Source: Microthyrium microscopicum (taxonomy: Eukaryota; Ascomycota; Dothideomycetes; Microthyriales; Microthyriaceae). Taken from it: DNA of 64,000 nucleotides. Location: positions 703,744 through 767,743 of the forward strand of contig MU004230.1 of assembly GCA_010405405.1 (NCBI GenBank), read 5' to 3'. The translations under genes were made by a program, and so were the position numbers. Shown here one piece after another: positions 1-12,402 of this stretch (position 1 is its first letter; every line of letters begins with the position of its first letter). The notes beneath the pieces were generated by a model. It ran no database searches, was not told where the DNA came from, and saw only the letters and a program-made list of their open reading frames with translations.

Positions 1-2147
1 ACGTTCCGCCTGCCTTGTCTCCTCTGGATGCATTCGCAATGCAGGGTCGATTGCTTCAAAAACGATTTGAAGAACAAAGTCAAGCGGGACGCCGGCTCAG
101 TAGACTACCACCAAACACAATCACTAGTGAATTTGGCCGAGCTCGACCAGGCTACTTCCGTTCCATTACCACGGGCACTCATGGCATAGTGTCCCCTACA
201 AGAATAAACCGTGATGAAACACCAATAGGAAGTGCTACGGAGATTATGCATGCATCTGGTCCGCGGCCAAAGTCCCACTACCCGCAAATGGTCCAGACAG
301 ATAGCATCATCGGTGGATTTGGAGCCGCTTCGTCATATCAAAACTCTCTACATCAAGTACCAGAATTCGACCAGGAACATTTTGGATCTCTGGATTTTTG
401 GTCAATGCCACGCTCAGCATCTCCTGATGAATTGGATCTTACACCACAGCCTTTTCAAGACAATATCAAGTCATCACACAGTGCTCTCAGCATCAGTCCA
501 CCTCTTCCTCCAGCCTCAATGCCTTCTAGTCTATCACCACCAAAATTCATGATTGGACCTTCACTATTGTCCCCTGCCGCATCCGCCTCACGTTCTGTCG
601 GCGCTTCTCCCAGCATAAGACCGGTGTTCAACGATCCAGCAGACGACTTTTCCCAATTGTCCTTGGAACCTAGATCTGCAACACCCTCGCTCGAAAAGTC
701 AACCATCCCATATCAATCTGGTTTCCCATTTGCCAGATCTCCGTCCAGTGCATCCGATTTTTCCTTCTCAAGTAACGCCCATCGTCCATCATTCAACTTC
801 TCCCGCCCAATGAGTCGTCAAAGCGGACCGTCTCTGGAACTAAGGAGGCCCAGCGAAACTGCATATCTACCTATTCAAGGCGCAAAGCGCTCACCAAGAC
901 CTCTGGATCTTGCATTTCGGCAAGATTCTACCGAAGCACCACTTACCCCTTTTACCAACGATGCACCTCAAACACCTATCAGCTTATCCAGTGACGAGAT
1001 GTTCCTTGGCCCAGACATGGGCTCAGATCTAACGCCTACGTCTTTTGTGTACAAAAAGTATGCGCTTGGTCCAAAAACCAAGAGAGAATCCAAGCGAGTT
1101 TCTGTAGGACTCGAAGAATTCATGAATCGACAGTTCAACTGGGATGGCCCATTGAATGACTCACAGCTCAATTTACAGCTCAATGCGCCATTCGTTCTTC
1201 CTCAATCACCTCCTTCTCCAACTCTCACAAGTTCTCCTCCAGAAAGCAGACATCGTCAGTTTTTATCGCGAGCTCATGATTCACCCCGGCCATCTGGAGA
1301 GCGTGGTCGTAAAAAGCTACAAAAGTCTAGGCCAGTAACGCCAGCAACTATTGGAACTAATTCCAGTGGAGCGACCATCAGACAACCCAACTCAATTCCG
1401 CGACAAGCTCCAGCCGCCGAGCAATCTTCAGAGTATCACCTAGAAGTCGGTATCGAGCGCCATGAAGCAGGCGCGTTGCAAGAGGCCACTTATCACTTTC
1501 GTCTGGCGGCCAATGCTGGCCATCCAACAGCCATGCTTCTTTACGCGTTGGCTTGTCGTCATGGTTGGGGAATAAAACCCAATCTTGCTGAAGGTGTCTA
1601 CTGGCTACAGCAAGCTGTTAATTCCGCTCAACTCGAAGTTGCTGAAGATGAGGATATAATAAGACATGGCGGACGATCAGATGTTACGGAGAGAAAGACG
1701 CACAAAGCGCAATTTGCACTCAGTGTATATGAACTAGGCGTGTCATACATGAACGGCTGGGGTGTCCCTCAAGACAAATCTTTGGCATTACGATGCTTCG
1801 AAATTGGAGGAACGTGGGGTGATCCAGATGCACTCGTCGAGGCTGGTCTCTGCTACAAAGAGGGAATCGGTTGCAAACGAGACATGAACAAGTCTGCAAA
1901 ATTCTACCGCATGGCGGAGGCAAAGGGTGTCGTTGTTTCTGGCAACAGTTGGTATGTCAACAAGCATTCCGTCAAATCCGCTCAATTTGCTAACAATAAC
2001 AGGATTCACAAGGACAAATACCTCGCTGAGATGAACGACGATCTTGAACGCCTTGGCAGACCAAGCAGAAAGAACACAGATGAGAGTCGAAAACGCGAGA
2101 AATCGAGAACTCGAGCCTTCTTTACCCGCAAGTCTAACGCCTCATAA
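1..2147 (+). CDS. Sel1-repeat protein, DSF2/Nif1-like (5' partial)
   Basis: The reading frame is open to the first base of the window, so the 5' end lies outside it; the first in-frame ATG (28-30) is probably internal. The N-terminal two thirds is low-complexity, Ser/Pro-rich and presumably disordered. The C-terminal part (about 1430-2000) carries Sel1/TPR-like repeats with the usual Ala-Gly-x-Tyr spacing, for example ACRHGWGIKPN, SYMNGWGVPQD and CYKEGIGCKRD. This architecture matches fungal DSF2/Nif1-type proteins, known in yeasts as regulators linked to cell-cycle and polarity kinases; the role here is inferred. A 51-nt intron (1952-2002, GTATGT...CTAAC...CAG) lies within the open frame and splits a Trp codon. 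Removing it gives GNSW-IHKDKY, the usual end of this repeat, so the intron is very likely real even though the frame reads through it. The tail is rich in Arg and Lys. Confidence 0.8.
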   Translation, partial: VPPALSPLDAFAMQGRLLQKRFEEQSQAGRRLSRLPPNTITSEFGRARPGYFRSITTGTHGIVSPTRINRDETPIGSATEIMHASGPRPKSHYPQMVQTDSIIGGFGAASSYQNSLHQVPEFDQEHFGSLDFWSMPRSASPDELDLTPQPFQDNIKSSHSALSISPPLPPASMPSSLSPPKFMIGPSLLSPAASASRSVGASPSIRPVFNDPADDFSQLSLEPRSATPSLEKSTIPYQSGFPFARSPSSASDFSFSSNAHRPSFNFSRPMSRQSGPSLELRRPSETAYLPIQGAKRSPRPLDLAFRQDSTEAPLTPFTNDAPQTPISLSSDEMFLGPDMGSDLTPTSFVYKKYALGPKTKRESKRVSVGLEEFMNRQFNWDGPLNDSQLNLQLNAPFVLPQSPPSPTLTSSPPESRHRQFLSRAHDSPRPSGERGRKKLQKSRPVTPATIGTNSSGATIRQPNSIPRQAPAAEQSSEYHLEVGIERHEAGALQEATYHFRLAANAGHPTAMLLYALACRHGWGIKPNLAEGVYWLQQAVNSAQLEVAEDEDIIRHGGRSDVTERKTHKAQFALSVYELGVSYMNGWGVPQDKSLALRCFEIGGTWGDPDALVEAGLCYKEGIGCKRDMNKSAKFYRMAEAKGVVVSGNSWYVNKHSVKSAQFANNNRIHKDKYLAEMNDDLERLGRPSRKNTDESRKREKSRTRAFFTRKSNAS

Positions 2148-5100
2148 TTTCTGATGACATCTCCTTCCTACCTTCAACCATATCTCCTATCCACCACCTT
2201 TCACGAAAAGTTCACGACCAACATACATAATACCACCGTCCCTCGTCGAGCTGGCGAGCAATTCTTACCGCCCATCTTCAAATATTTCATTTCTACCAGC
2301 ATGTGTTTACACATATTTTCTTTCTTACACCGGCCAAGAAGCCGTACCTTGATACCCACTTGTATAATTCTACTTCTTTGTAATATTTTACCCCCTCATC
2401 AAATCATGCTGCATGAACCCCCCATTGATCCCAAAGCGGTCACACACTTTTTCATTTGTTAACTTATAATGTACATGCTATTATCTGCACAGCTGGCGTT
2501 TGCAGCATTTGCTTTGGAAAAAGGGGGAAAGTCCAACCAAGCTTGGATCTTGTTTTTTTGTTTATCAAAACTGGAATAGGATAAACGGGGGATTGATTTC
2601 TCAGTCGTTTTCGACCTGGCGTAATGCGAGGGCATTATACTGTAGTAGCACAAGTGTACATCATTATATATACGACTGGACAAACATCCAGTCGTCGTCA
2701 GCCAAAGTCGTACCTTGGCTTTCCATACAAAAATATCCCTGGATGGGATAGCAGAAATACTTGCTCCAAATTTCAAAAACTATATCAACAACTTCCTCTA
2801 CATTTCGTGTCTTTCTGTGTGATTGATACCTTGGCGGCATACATGGCTGAAGCTGTACACCTTTGTTGGCAGTTCACATGCTTTTCAGAATAGGTTGATG
2901 TGTTGCGGCGATCGTGCCTGTGCTATCCTGTCCATTTTTCCCCAGATGCGCTACCTGGGCTGGGTAATATATATTGCTTGCTTTCGTTCCGGATTGCGTC
3001 AGCTGGCGGGATCCTGGGGTCGAATTGTTGCTGGGTTGTGGGGGCATGGATGGGTGTGGTAATATCATCTATCGTGGATGTAAGAACCTGGATAGGTTTT
3101 CTTGATCTCGCTTTTGATCTGACAATTAGGTTATGAGTGGGGAAATGATGGGTTCAAGCATCTTTTGGAAAGTTGAGCTTTGAGTTTGATGCTTGTGTGG
3201 AGAAATGCAGCAAAGTATTTCTAGATGCGTAGTAGGTAACGAGTGGGAATCTGATTCGATGGTTGCAACACCAAAAGGCTAATGTGGATATTCATATAGT
3301 ATAGGTATCGTAATTGATAACTGATGGCTCGTAAAAAGTGGTGGTTATTTTCTTTGCCCTCTTATCGACGGCAAAAAGTCGCCCATTCTGAAAGCAATGA
3401 GATTGCATAAAAAGTTCAAATTGAGTGATGTACATCTTCTGTATTACAGGACTATCGTTTCATAGAGTTACTCGCGCTTCAAGCCTGCGACAATGTAACA
3501 GTATCTCCACCTCGCTTGTTAAAATCTCTAGCCCGTTCTCTCGCTTCTCGAAAGCGGTTTGACGATCATTCCCGCGACTACAAAGGGGCCAAACGCATGT
3601 CAGATATCTACGTTCCCTCCAAAAGAACCATTATCAGAGGGTAGTTCACAGAGCTGGCTCAAAACGGCAGGTAGATGTCGGTATCCCATGAAGAACAGTC
3701 CAAAAAAGCCACAACGTATGAAATCCAGCTGGCTGCTGGCGCACGGAACGATCCGAGGGCTAACCTCACCCACGTGAGTATTCCCATCTTCTATGCAGAA
3801 AAGCGGCTCAATCTGAAGCACATATCATGCACAAGGTTTGCCATTGAGTCGCGACACCGATCGCAAGGTGACAGTACTAAAACGATCTTCCCTAGCCTGG
3901 TATATTATCCCATGCTTCTTTGCAGTGATATATCAGTATGTAGCATTGTCAAAAGCGCCACAAGCACGGTGGTAGAAAGCCTATTCCGGGGCATACTCCA
4001 CGCGTGTGTTGGTGATCAGCTGGAGGTCTGTGGGCAGTGTGTGGTGTTCTAGAAGCATGAGAAGAGAAAACCCATGACGGGTGGAAGTTGGCATGGCATT
4101 TTATATATGAGGTCAATCTATTGGGGATACACTAGACTTGAGTGACTGACTCGTCTTTCCCCGCGATGGAGGGGAGATGGGGAAGTTTAATATATACCCT
4201 TGGTGGTACGCTTTGAGGTTTTCCGGAGTGTGGTTTGGTGTGCGCGGCTGGTCGGATATGGCTCCGGTCAACAGTTGCTGGATATGGGAGGTATTTGGGC
4301 TCATCGGGATTTGGAAGCTCAGGATAATGGTATTTGCTTTGTTGTAGAAATAAGAGAGGGTAGTAAGCTACAGTGGGTTGGTTATACGAGAATTTGCCTC
4401 TATCTTATTACTGTGGCTATTCGTGGAGGACGATAATTCCCGGCTTATGGATACACACTGAACGGACAACGACGCTCGAGAGTTGATAGCAGATAATTTT
4501 GGATACTTTCCAGTCATACACGTCTACGTACCTGGTAGGCAGACATATCAAAAATATCAGTCACGTTCCTCTAGAGATATTTCACACCACCACTTGAAAA
4601 ACCAAATGTGCGAGTTCAGTGGCAAATTTCTTGCTTTTCATGATGGCTTTCATGCAAAAGAGGTGATAATTTCATGGTCAAGATAAGAGATGATTACACA
4701 ATATTTGTGCCTTGTCCCATTTTGGCTGATGAAGATCCGTATTCGTTTCCAAGAGTTTGGCTAATGGAAAAAGACAATATCTGTCTTCGTTTTAAGCACG
4801 ACTTGGACTTTTGTCCCCCAAGCTAAGCACCAAATTGGAAATATTTAGAAAAGGAGAAGATGAGATGACCTTACGTTTCTTAGGGGCTGACCTCTTAGAT
4901 ATGCCAACCGGAGAATTAAAACAGTGTTCAAACGGTCGGACGAGTGCGTGTGCAGCCATGTATTGATAGTGGATCTGAAAGTCAGAAGCAGCAGGTTGTA
5001 TGCTCACGATGATTAGCTAGATGGTGATATTTGACGTGCCGGACTAGTCCATTGATCAGCCTTACAGGCCATTTTGGACTTTGAGATTTGTTGCTTTTGT

Positions 5101-6445
5101 GCTGTTTAGACGCCCCTAATCACACCTAAAGCTGCGGGACAGGCCGACCAATTGTCTCCTAGAGCAACGATTTTGACGCTTTCCTAACGTCAATTGGCCT
5201 GAGCTGCTCCGCCACAAGCATGTCCGCCAAACCTGTCGACTGAATTTCCAACCTCTGAGAAGAAGGCACTGCATTTTCGCATGCTTCCAGGCTGAACCAT
5301 GATGCCAAACGGCCTTGTCCGTTCTCGCCGCGGTGCCTGTTGTGCTTGTGTCTGGCTCCCACGCTCCGTCCATTGACGTGGTGTTTTTCGCGGTGCCTGA
5401 AGGGGCTGCTCGTCCAACCTCCCCGCCACCCACTCATCGTCTGTCTTTCCATGAGAGGCCTATTTCCACGTCCACTACAGTGGACTTTTCCCCGCTGGTC
5501 GGGCTCGAACCAAGCGCTCGCTGCCAGTAGAGTGGCTTTGTCGTGTGCAACAGACGCGTTGGCTGCACGGCTTTTGCTGTGCTTCGCCCATCGCCGAATG
5601 CAATTCGTCCACCGGTCAACTAACCCACTTTGTGTTTTTTCCCAAATCTCGCGAATACCTACAGAACCGACTTTGGCATCTTCTTGATTGCGGCGAATCC
5701 CTATACTTGGTGATCATCTACGCCAATGATCTGTCAACTGTCATGGCCGTGCCCTTTCGGACCGCAGTATCAAGCCAATCTATTCGAGCAATGCATTTGC
5801 CCACGAAGCCTGCGAGATGTCGCTAAGATCCCGCCTTCAAGTTCAATATCAATTTACTCTCTATTGCCCCAGATGCCCAGTTGTCTAGCCTTGCTCCCTG
5901 GTCTTTCATGGCTCCACTCTGGTGACCCATCACTTTACCCGTCTGAGCTTCGTCCGTCTCCCATTGTACTGAACTGTTGATTCCCACCCTCTAATACTCC
6001 AGTCTATCCCTGGGGTCTTGACTTTGCTCCTTGCTGCTTCTCATTCGGACCTGGTCTTGCTGGTTATTTTTGCCTTTTACTCAGTTGTGTCTCTCCTTTA
6101 TATCCAACTGTATTCGCATTTACGACCCTCCCTGCTGTTACTCGCACGCACTACATGCCCACGAGACTCTGATATATATTAACCCAAAACGAAGCCCTTA
6201 CTTGTCAACCACCCCGCGAAGAACGGATAAGCCTTGGGAACGCTGCTCGGATCGAGACTCTATTTTCCTGGAAATCGATTGTACAAACCAACAACATCCC
6301 ACGACTTGGTCGTGCCGTTCCACACAACCACCACACAATCTCCAATTCATTCTCCTTGCATTAGGCGTCCAAATCCCGACCCCATGTTCTTCACTAGGTA
6401 ATCCATACTATTCGAAAACGTCGAGTCGAGACTGTCTTCGTCGAC
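2148..6445. other. Gene-poor stretch, 4.3 kb
   Basis: It holds the 3' end of the Sel1 gene and the upstream region of the receptor gene. Only short overlapping frames are present, with no recognisable protein, intron series or tRNA. The last 500 bases are pyrimidine-rich and probably contain the receptor's promoter and leader. A minus-strand patch at about 3490-3820 reads weakly protein-like but could not be assembled into a gene. Confidence 0.5.
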
Positions 6446-8289
6446 ATGTCGAACGATCCAAATAATCCCCTCGTGCGCGGGCTTTGTCCCGCGCCTTTCT
6501 TGGATATGGCACAATATCCGAATGTAGGAGGAAGTAAGTTGGCATCTACTTTACATAATTGCGAAAGAAATAAGTGCTAACTATCTGCTTTTACAGACGT
6601 TCAAGGTCGAATGTGCTCAGATGTAGGAGGCGGCTTAACCTGCTGTCTGCCCTGTCCTGCGACTGACTGGATCTATCCTCAAAGTACGATTTACACGTTT
6701 CGATCCACTGATATGTTCTAACGTGGACCTAGGTTTCAATATGTGGTACAGGATATCCCAGATAATAAGTGCTGTTGGGATGGCCATTTCAATGTTTCTC
6801 TTGATATCATGGGCTGTTCTACCAGCCGAGAAAAGTCGCCGACACTATTTGAGTGTCTGCTTGGTGATTGGAATCCTTCTAGAATGCGTAAGTGAAATGG
6901 AGCTACTCAATCATTCTCGCTAACTGTAACAGCTTGCCTTTGTTATCCCGTTAGGCTCGAAACCAAACCAGTGTTACAACGCAATTACGCCGCATGATAT
7001 GAGATCAGACATTGCTTGCGCCTTTTCGGGCGCATCAGTTGTCCTTGGGGGGCTGGTGACAACAATTTGGAGTAAGTCTTCTTTTTGTGTGACTTGGGAT
7101 TCTATTCTAACCAGGATCAGTTTGCTTCCGATCCCTTTCGATGCACTTGCAGATTTGCTGGGACATTGTGCCAGACAAAAAGTTCTTCTTCACTTCCCTA
7201 GGAGTTGGATGGGGGTTCGCCTTACTCTTTTCTATCCTTACACTTGCTCTGACTGGCGTCTCATATCGGTTTGGAGACACATGCCACGTGAACTCTACCC
7301 GATCCATGGGAGAATTCTGGATCCCGCTTCTGGTCATTGCGGGTATCACGGCATTGCTGCAATTCGGAACGTATGTTTTTCTCCATGCACCGTGTTAACT
7401 CCAATACTGACTACGAGTAGATTACTGTATTGCTTCAAGGTCTATCTGGCTAATGCTTGGACCGAGAGCAATGCTCCACCAACCCAAAATAGCGATTTGC
7501 CATCTTACTCATCCAGCCACCGCACTCACCAAGCACGAATTATGTATCAGAGATTAAAGAAGGTTCTCTGGTTACAATGGCGCAGCATGACCATTGTTGT
7601 ATTTCTTTTGGTCGATATTGTGTTCTTTGCGGTTGTCTGGATTCAACTCGACTACTCCGTGAATGATATCAGCCAGCATAAAACTACGACAATCGTTCCA
7701 TTCCTGGCTTGCATATTGGTAAATCCATCAATAGATGCACGCTCGAAATGTTTCGAGCTAGGACAACGAGCACTAGTAGGGGAGAAGACGAGTATTGCTG
7801 TTCTCTTGCTTCTCTCGGTATGTGACTTTCAACCCCATTTTCAGATGAGACACTAACTTCTAATAGCTCACTGGAATACAAACCGGTCTACTCATGATCC
7901 GCTCCTCCCTCCTCTCCGCATGGGTCGACTTCTTCCGCAGTCGATTCAGCCGAAAGCGCGAGTTTGTCTCGCTAGACGCAAAGCGTTTTTCCAACGATCC
8001 ACGAACAATTCAAATGATGGAAATGCACAACACACCTAATCGCGTTGCATCCGCCAATACCGCCCTATCAGGCACAGACACCATATCGTCCAAAGAACCC
8101 GGCGAAGGCAGCCCGTACTTTGCACAGTCACATTTCGAACGAAATTACAAACAACCGCGGATGTCATTCTCAACTCCGCGGCCTCTCTCTAGCCATGCAA
8201 CCCGTGGCTGGGACGGTAACGATACACAAAGCATTGGCAAATCCAGCCTTGCAAAGAACTCGATCGATCATCACGAAAATCGGATATGA
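6446..8289 (+). CDS. Seven-TM receptor, frizzled/GPCR-like fungal family
   Basis: Seven exons join into 514 residues: 6446-6533, 6597-6683, 6733-6887, 6933-7071, 7115-7370, 7421-7817 and 7867-8289. All junctions are GT-AG and keep frame. The product starts with a short Cys-rich outer segment (about residues 14-58, including a CCLPCP motif), which is typical of a fungal class that scores to the Frizzled/Smoothened membrane region or to cAMP-receptor-like GPCRs. About seven hydrophobic helices follow. The motif VCFRSLSMHLQICWD after the third helix resembles the intracellular loop of those families. The hydrophilic C-tail (about 120 residues, Ser/Thr-rich, with RKREFVSLDAKRF next to the membrane) would be cytoplasmic. 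The likely role is plasma-membrane sensing through G proteins, with unknown ligand. The start is the first ATG before a canonical intron. Family assignment is from memory of motifs, so the class is tentative. Confidence 0.75.
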
Positions 8290-9542
8290 AATTTTCAGAT
8301 TTATTTTTGCTTTCTATACCCCCAGAAGTTGAGCTTTGGAATTTTATTCATTTTACTTCTTGGTACATATTCTGCTTTATAGCCGGATGTTGTGCTTTCA
8401 AGCGTTCGTCGCACAGCGCGAAACACTACGTTCGTTTATAGCCGTTGTGCTCTTCCGCCCAACGCGCTACGATGAATACTTTCCACCCAGCATATAGGAG
8501 GTCCTTACATTCAGCTGGAATGATCAGAACATGATGCCTCTTCCAGGGATTGGAGAGGACCCTCAGGGTAACCAGACTCCGAGGACTGGGAGTTGGAACC
8601 TCACGCGACCGTGGCAAGGATAGGCCTGGGTTGGAGATCCACTCTAGGCACGACACCAGGATGTGAGCGGCAACAGCCCCGTTTACGGTTTGCCCCAGTG
8701 CGCCTCAAAGTCCAGGAACATGGGCGAGAACAAGCAATTTTGTCTGTGATATTGGACGACTACTGCTTATGAAGCGAAACGATTCGTGGGAGAGACTTCG
8801 TTTGGACGAGTCTGAGATACGCATCATTTCTAGCATTTTGCTAGAGCTCAAATATCCTACTTGTAGATAGTGTTTATATTTCCGCCAGGAAGACATAATA
8901 TATACATCACCTTTACGCATTGTTTGTGTGTTCTCGTTATCGATTGAGTGCAAAATGATGTCTTGCCATCGGCGCTAGGGGCATTTTCAGGGGCTAAAAA
9001 TAAGAAGGATATCGCGGCATGCTTCCCGTTGAAAATAGTGGATATACAATATCAAAAATCATCCAATCATAACTGCGAGAATAACATATGCTCATCACTA
9101 GGTTTTTGGAGCAGGTGTCCTTTCAACCAATGGGCAGATTGAGCGGCGCATTGTAATTGTTTGGAGGCCAATGTTGGATGCCACACCTTTCTTTGATGAT
9201 CATGTATATCTTTGGCTAAGTTTAACATCACACATTTAAGATATTCACTTCCGCACAAAGGGAGATTTCCATAGAGATAAGACCTAAGCTAGGTATCTGC
9301 AAGTTCTGAGAATTCTTTGGCGTCCTAGGGTGCCCACTACTTCTGACGAAAGGTTTAGAATGTCTCTGGATCGTGACTTCGTGATATTTCGATAGTAGGA
9401 AGTTCAATACTCCATCATCTGAAGGGGTTTGCTCAGTTCAAATAGTCGATTTCAGAATAGATTGGTAGGGTATATAAATTATGAGCTAGCATCGCTACCA
9501 TATGCTTTCTTTCTCTCTTCCACGTAACATTGCTTGTCAGAC
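8290..9542. other. Intergenic, no gene seen
   Basis: This lies between the 3' ends of the receptor and the GDSL esterase, which converge. Only short overlapping frames of 60-80 codons occur on both strands. I see no tRNA, repeat or recognisable protein. Confidence 0.5.
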
Positions 9543-10740
9543 TTAGTATACAGCATATTTGCTCTTGCCAGTCATAACGTTAACAAATTCCTTTGCAACG
9601 AGACGATCTGTTTGTTCGGAAGGATGGAGAGCATCACCCCACAGATAAGAGTCTGAGCTCATTCCCTTTCCACTTAGTAGGTTGGTAAGGCTGAATGTCG
9701 GAACACCTGTCACATTAGGAGGCTCGGTGCCGTTCAAGTAATCCTTTGGGCTGCTGATGATGTCCTCGAACTAAAGTTGGCGGTATGTTAGCTTCTGTTT
9801 TCGTGAACATGAAGTTGCTCTAGCTCATACCAATTTGTGGACGTTGTAAACGACCATGTCAGCTCCCGGGTATCTCTTAGTAACCACGTCTTTCTGAGTC
9901 TTGGCTAAGAATGCATCATTCGCCGTCTTGACTTCGCCTCCAACCTTTGTATTGGCGGCCTTCAATTGTGTGGGATCAGATGGTTTGGTTGGATAGAACT
10001 GATCAGCTCCTTGTCCCTTGGGCAGAGTGTACAGAGGAGTTTTATCAAGTGGTACGTTATTGATAAGAATGAATTTGCGACCACCGGCAGCATAAAGCTT
10101 GTCAAAAGCACTATAGACACACTCGACGTAATCGAGGACTGTCTTTCCGGGGGCTTGCTCGTCTGTGAGATATCCTCCTGCTCCTAGATCATTTGTGCCG
10201 ATCCAGATGGTGTAAACAGTTGAGGCTGGGTCGATGTCGTTCAAGAAGTCTTTGCCGTCCTTCTTGAAAGCCTTGTCGGCCATAAAGCCAGGGATCTCAT
10301 CTTCTTGTACTCCAGCCATCTTTGGTCCGTTGGGAATTGGAGCCTTGCGTGGAACGAGCACCGAGGAACAGCTGGCACCGCTCATAGCGTAGTTGTGGCT
10401 GTTCGTTCCAGAGTATTGCTTGACATAATCGGGCCAAGACTTCTTGCCTAATTTAGCAAACGGGCTTGTCTAAATCATTGTTAGGTTTGCTTAGAAAATG
10501 CATAGTCAGAAGAGGTCTCCTTACTGATTCGTCCCATCCAGGAGGAACTGGAGAACCACTCATGAAATACACGCCTCTTCCACCATCCGTGTAACTGTCA
10601 CCAAAATAAACCACGGTCTTGGGCTTTAATGATGCCCAAGGATTATCGGCCTTGGGATCAGCATTGTTTCTTGCACTTGGGAGTCCATAGGCGATAGACG
10701 CCGAGCCTAGAAGAGCCAAAACTGAAGTAAACGATGGCAT
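9543..10740 (-). CDS. Secreted GDSL/SGNH esterase (acetylesterase-like)
   Basis: Three exons (10525-10740, 9831-10469, 9543-9770) encode 360 residues; the introns are 55 and 60 nt with GT-AG ends. The product begins with a signal peptide (MPSFTSVLALLGSASIAYG). The SGNH blocks are all visible: GDSYTDGG (nucleophile Ser), the Gly-containing NYAMSGASC, GTND (oxyanion Asn) and DALHPS (catalytic Asp and His). Such enzymes hydrolyse acetyl or other short esters, often on plant polysaccharides (CE16-type); the substrate here is inferred. An ATG nine bases upstream (10749) is also in frame, but the later one gives the cleaner signal peptide. An AT-rich TATA-like stretch lies about 60 nt upstream. Confidence 0.88.
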
Positions 10741-11319
10741 GATGTCCAAAGAGTGTAGTTACTTTTCAAAATCTTGGACACTCTCGGGCAATAACGAATA
10801 TTTATTCTTGGCCACTTTCTTAGATTTAATTAACGAGCCACATGTCAACCCTCTTCCAGTACTAGGATTGGGACACGTCCACGCAATATCTAATCTATTG
10901 GAGAGCCTCATCTTTCCGGACATCCCGTTTTGCCTACCGGATTTACCGTGTTCCAGGGTTTTTTGTACAGTAATTACTTCACTACTGCAATGATAAACTG
11001 GAGGAATCAATACTGTAAACATCAGAGGCAAAACATTGCATACCCTACACAGGTACGTACCTCCGTGGAAGAAGCTCAGTTCAAACAAAGAAAATGATGT
11101 AAGTGATCACCAGGATCTTTTATTGTTTCGATACAAAGGAGTAGAGTAGTACCAATGAAGCCAAGCTTGAGAATTTTAAAGTAGATAGTTCGGCAAAGTT
11201 GTGACAAGCGACTTCATAGTTCTCAGCGAGTGAAGACCATTGCTCGCAGTCTCACAAACGAACCATATCAAAACTTGAGCAGTTGTTGGTAGTTTTGCAT
11301 TTCAGTTTTGTTCTCAATA
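10741..11319. other. Intergenic: GDSL promoter and NmrA-like 3' region
   Basis: Both neighbours are on the minus strand, so this holds the promoter of the esterase and the end of the NmrA-like transcript. The sequence TTTATT near 10800 (AATAAA on the minus strand) may act as the core AT-rich element. No coding sequence is supported. Confidence 0.45.
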
Positions 11320-12402
11320 TTAGAGGCTCCAAGCAGAAGTCACAGTGACTTTCACCATCTTGTCTCCATCGTAGCCAACCCGTTCCATCCATTGCTTCAA
11401 GCTTCTTGTTCTCTGAGGGTGTATTTTGTCCAATAGTTTATAATCGCGTTTGAGGACTCCAACGTTTCCTCCAGACCGCTGGTAAAGATGCCACCAATTG
11501 GAGAAGTTCTGGTATACTGTCAATAATGACTGATCGTTGGGAGCAGCTGAGGAGGAGCCGATCAAATGCGTAGCACTTTCGCCTCCTGGAGTTAGACCAA
11601 GCTCTGTGAACCATTCGTCAATAGTGATATTCGTCGCTTTTGCGGGTTTCCCGGTGACCTCTGTGAAAGTCGAAGCGAGCTGTGGAAGCGTCACATGCTC
11701 GACGGAGAGTTTGATATTGAGACCAGATGATTCCTTGGGATTCTCGACGATCCAGCGTACGTAGTATGGAATATCATCAAGAGGAGTATAGGGGATCGCA
11801 CCGTCTCCAAGTGGGAGTCTGAATTCATATTCGCCATTTTCCTGTTTCTTGGGCGCTTGAAGATTCAGTAGTTGTTCGATGTATGGACTGGTTGTTAGAA
11901 TGGACCACCTCATAGGAGACTGTGGCAAAGCGGACATCCATTGCTCAACGTGACCTTTGCCATAGTAGTGACCGGTGCGAAGAGAGTCGTCATATCGTGT
12001 CTCAAGGAAATAGTTGTCCAAGGAAGACCAAATGTAATGCTTGACTCCACTTTGAACTGCGAGTTCGAAGATGCGAATACCCCAGAAGATTTCGTTCTTG
12101 ATGCCCAAGGCCCAGCTGTTGAGGTTTACAAAGGCATAGTCAACGCCATTGAAAGCTTTGCGAAGCGCTTCCTCGTCGTCTGTTGCGCCAGTGTACAAGG
12201 TCACATTCTGCATGGTGGCCAGTTTCTTCGAATTGTCGGATTCCAAGTTTCGAGTTAGAACACGCACATCGAATCCATGCTCAGCAAGTTCTATTGTAGA
12301 GATTAGTTATGATATGGTATGATAGTTTTAGTTGTCAAAACCTTTCACAATAGGCATCCCTTGGCCACCCGTGCCACCTATGATGAGGATAGAAGGAGAC
12401 AT
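11320..12402 (-). CDS. NmrA-like NAD(P)-binding protein
   Basis: Two exons (12342-12402 and 11320-12290) with a 51-nt intron give 343 residues. The N-terminus holds a Rossmann signature, ILIIGGTGGQG, split from the rest by the intron after residue 20. NmrA/HSCARG-like features follow: RVLTRN after beta-2, a VDYAFVNLN strand and VKHYIWSSLDN. This family is an atypical short-chain dehydrogenase group. Members often sense NAD(P) and regulate nitrogen or redox responses, while others act as isoflavone-reductase-like enzymes. The first exon matters: without it the nucleotide-binding loop is lost. The donor is GTTTTG rather than GTAAGT-like, so the intron could be less efficiently spliced. Confidence 0.85.

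Noticed and set aside
5495-5600. tRNA-like T-arm on the minus strand (GGTTCGAGCC)
   Set aside because: The T-stem has a mismatch, and no 5' acceptor strand pairing with CAGCGGG or cloverleaf arms could be found upstream.
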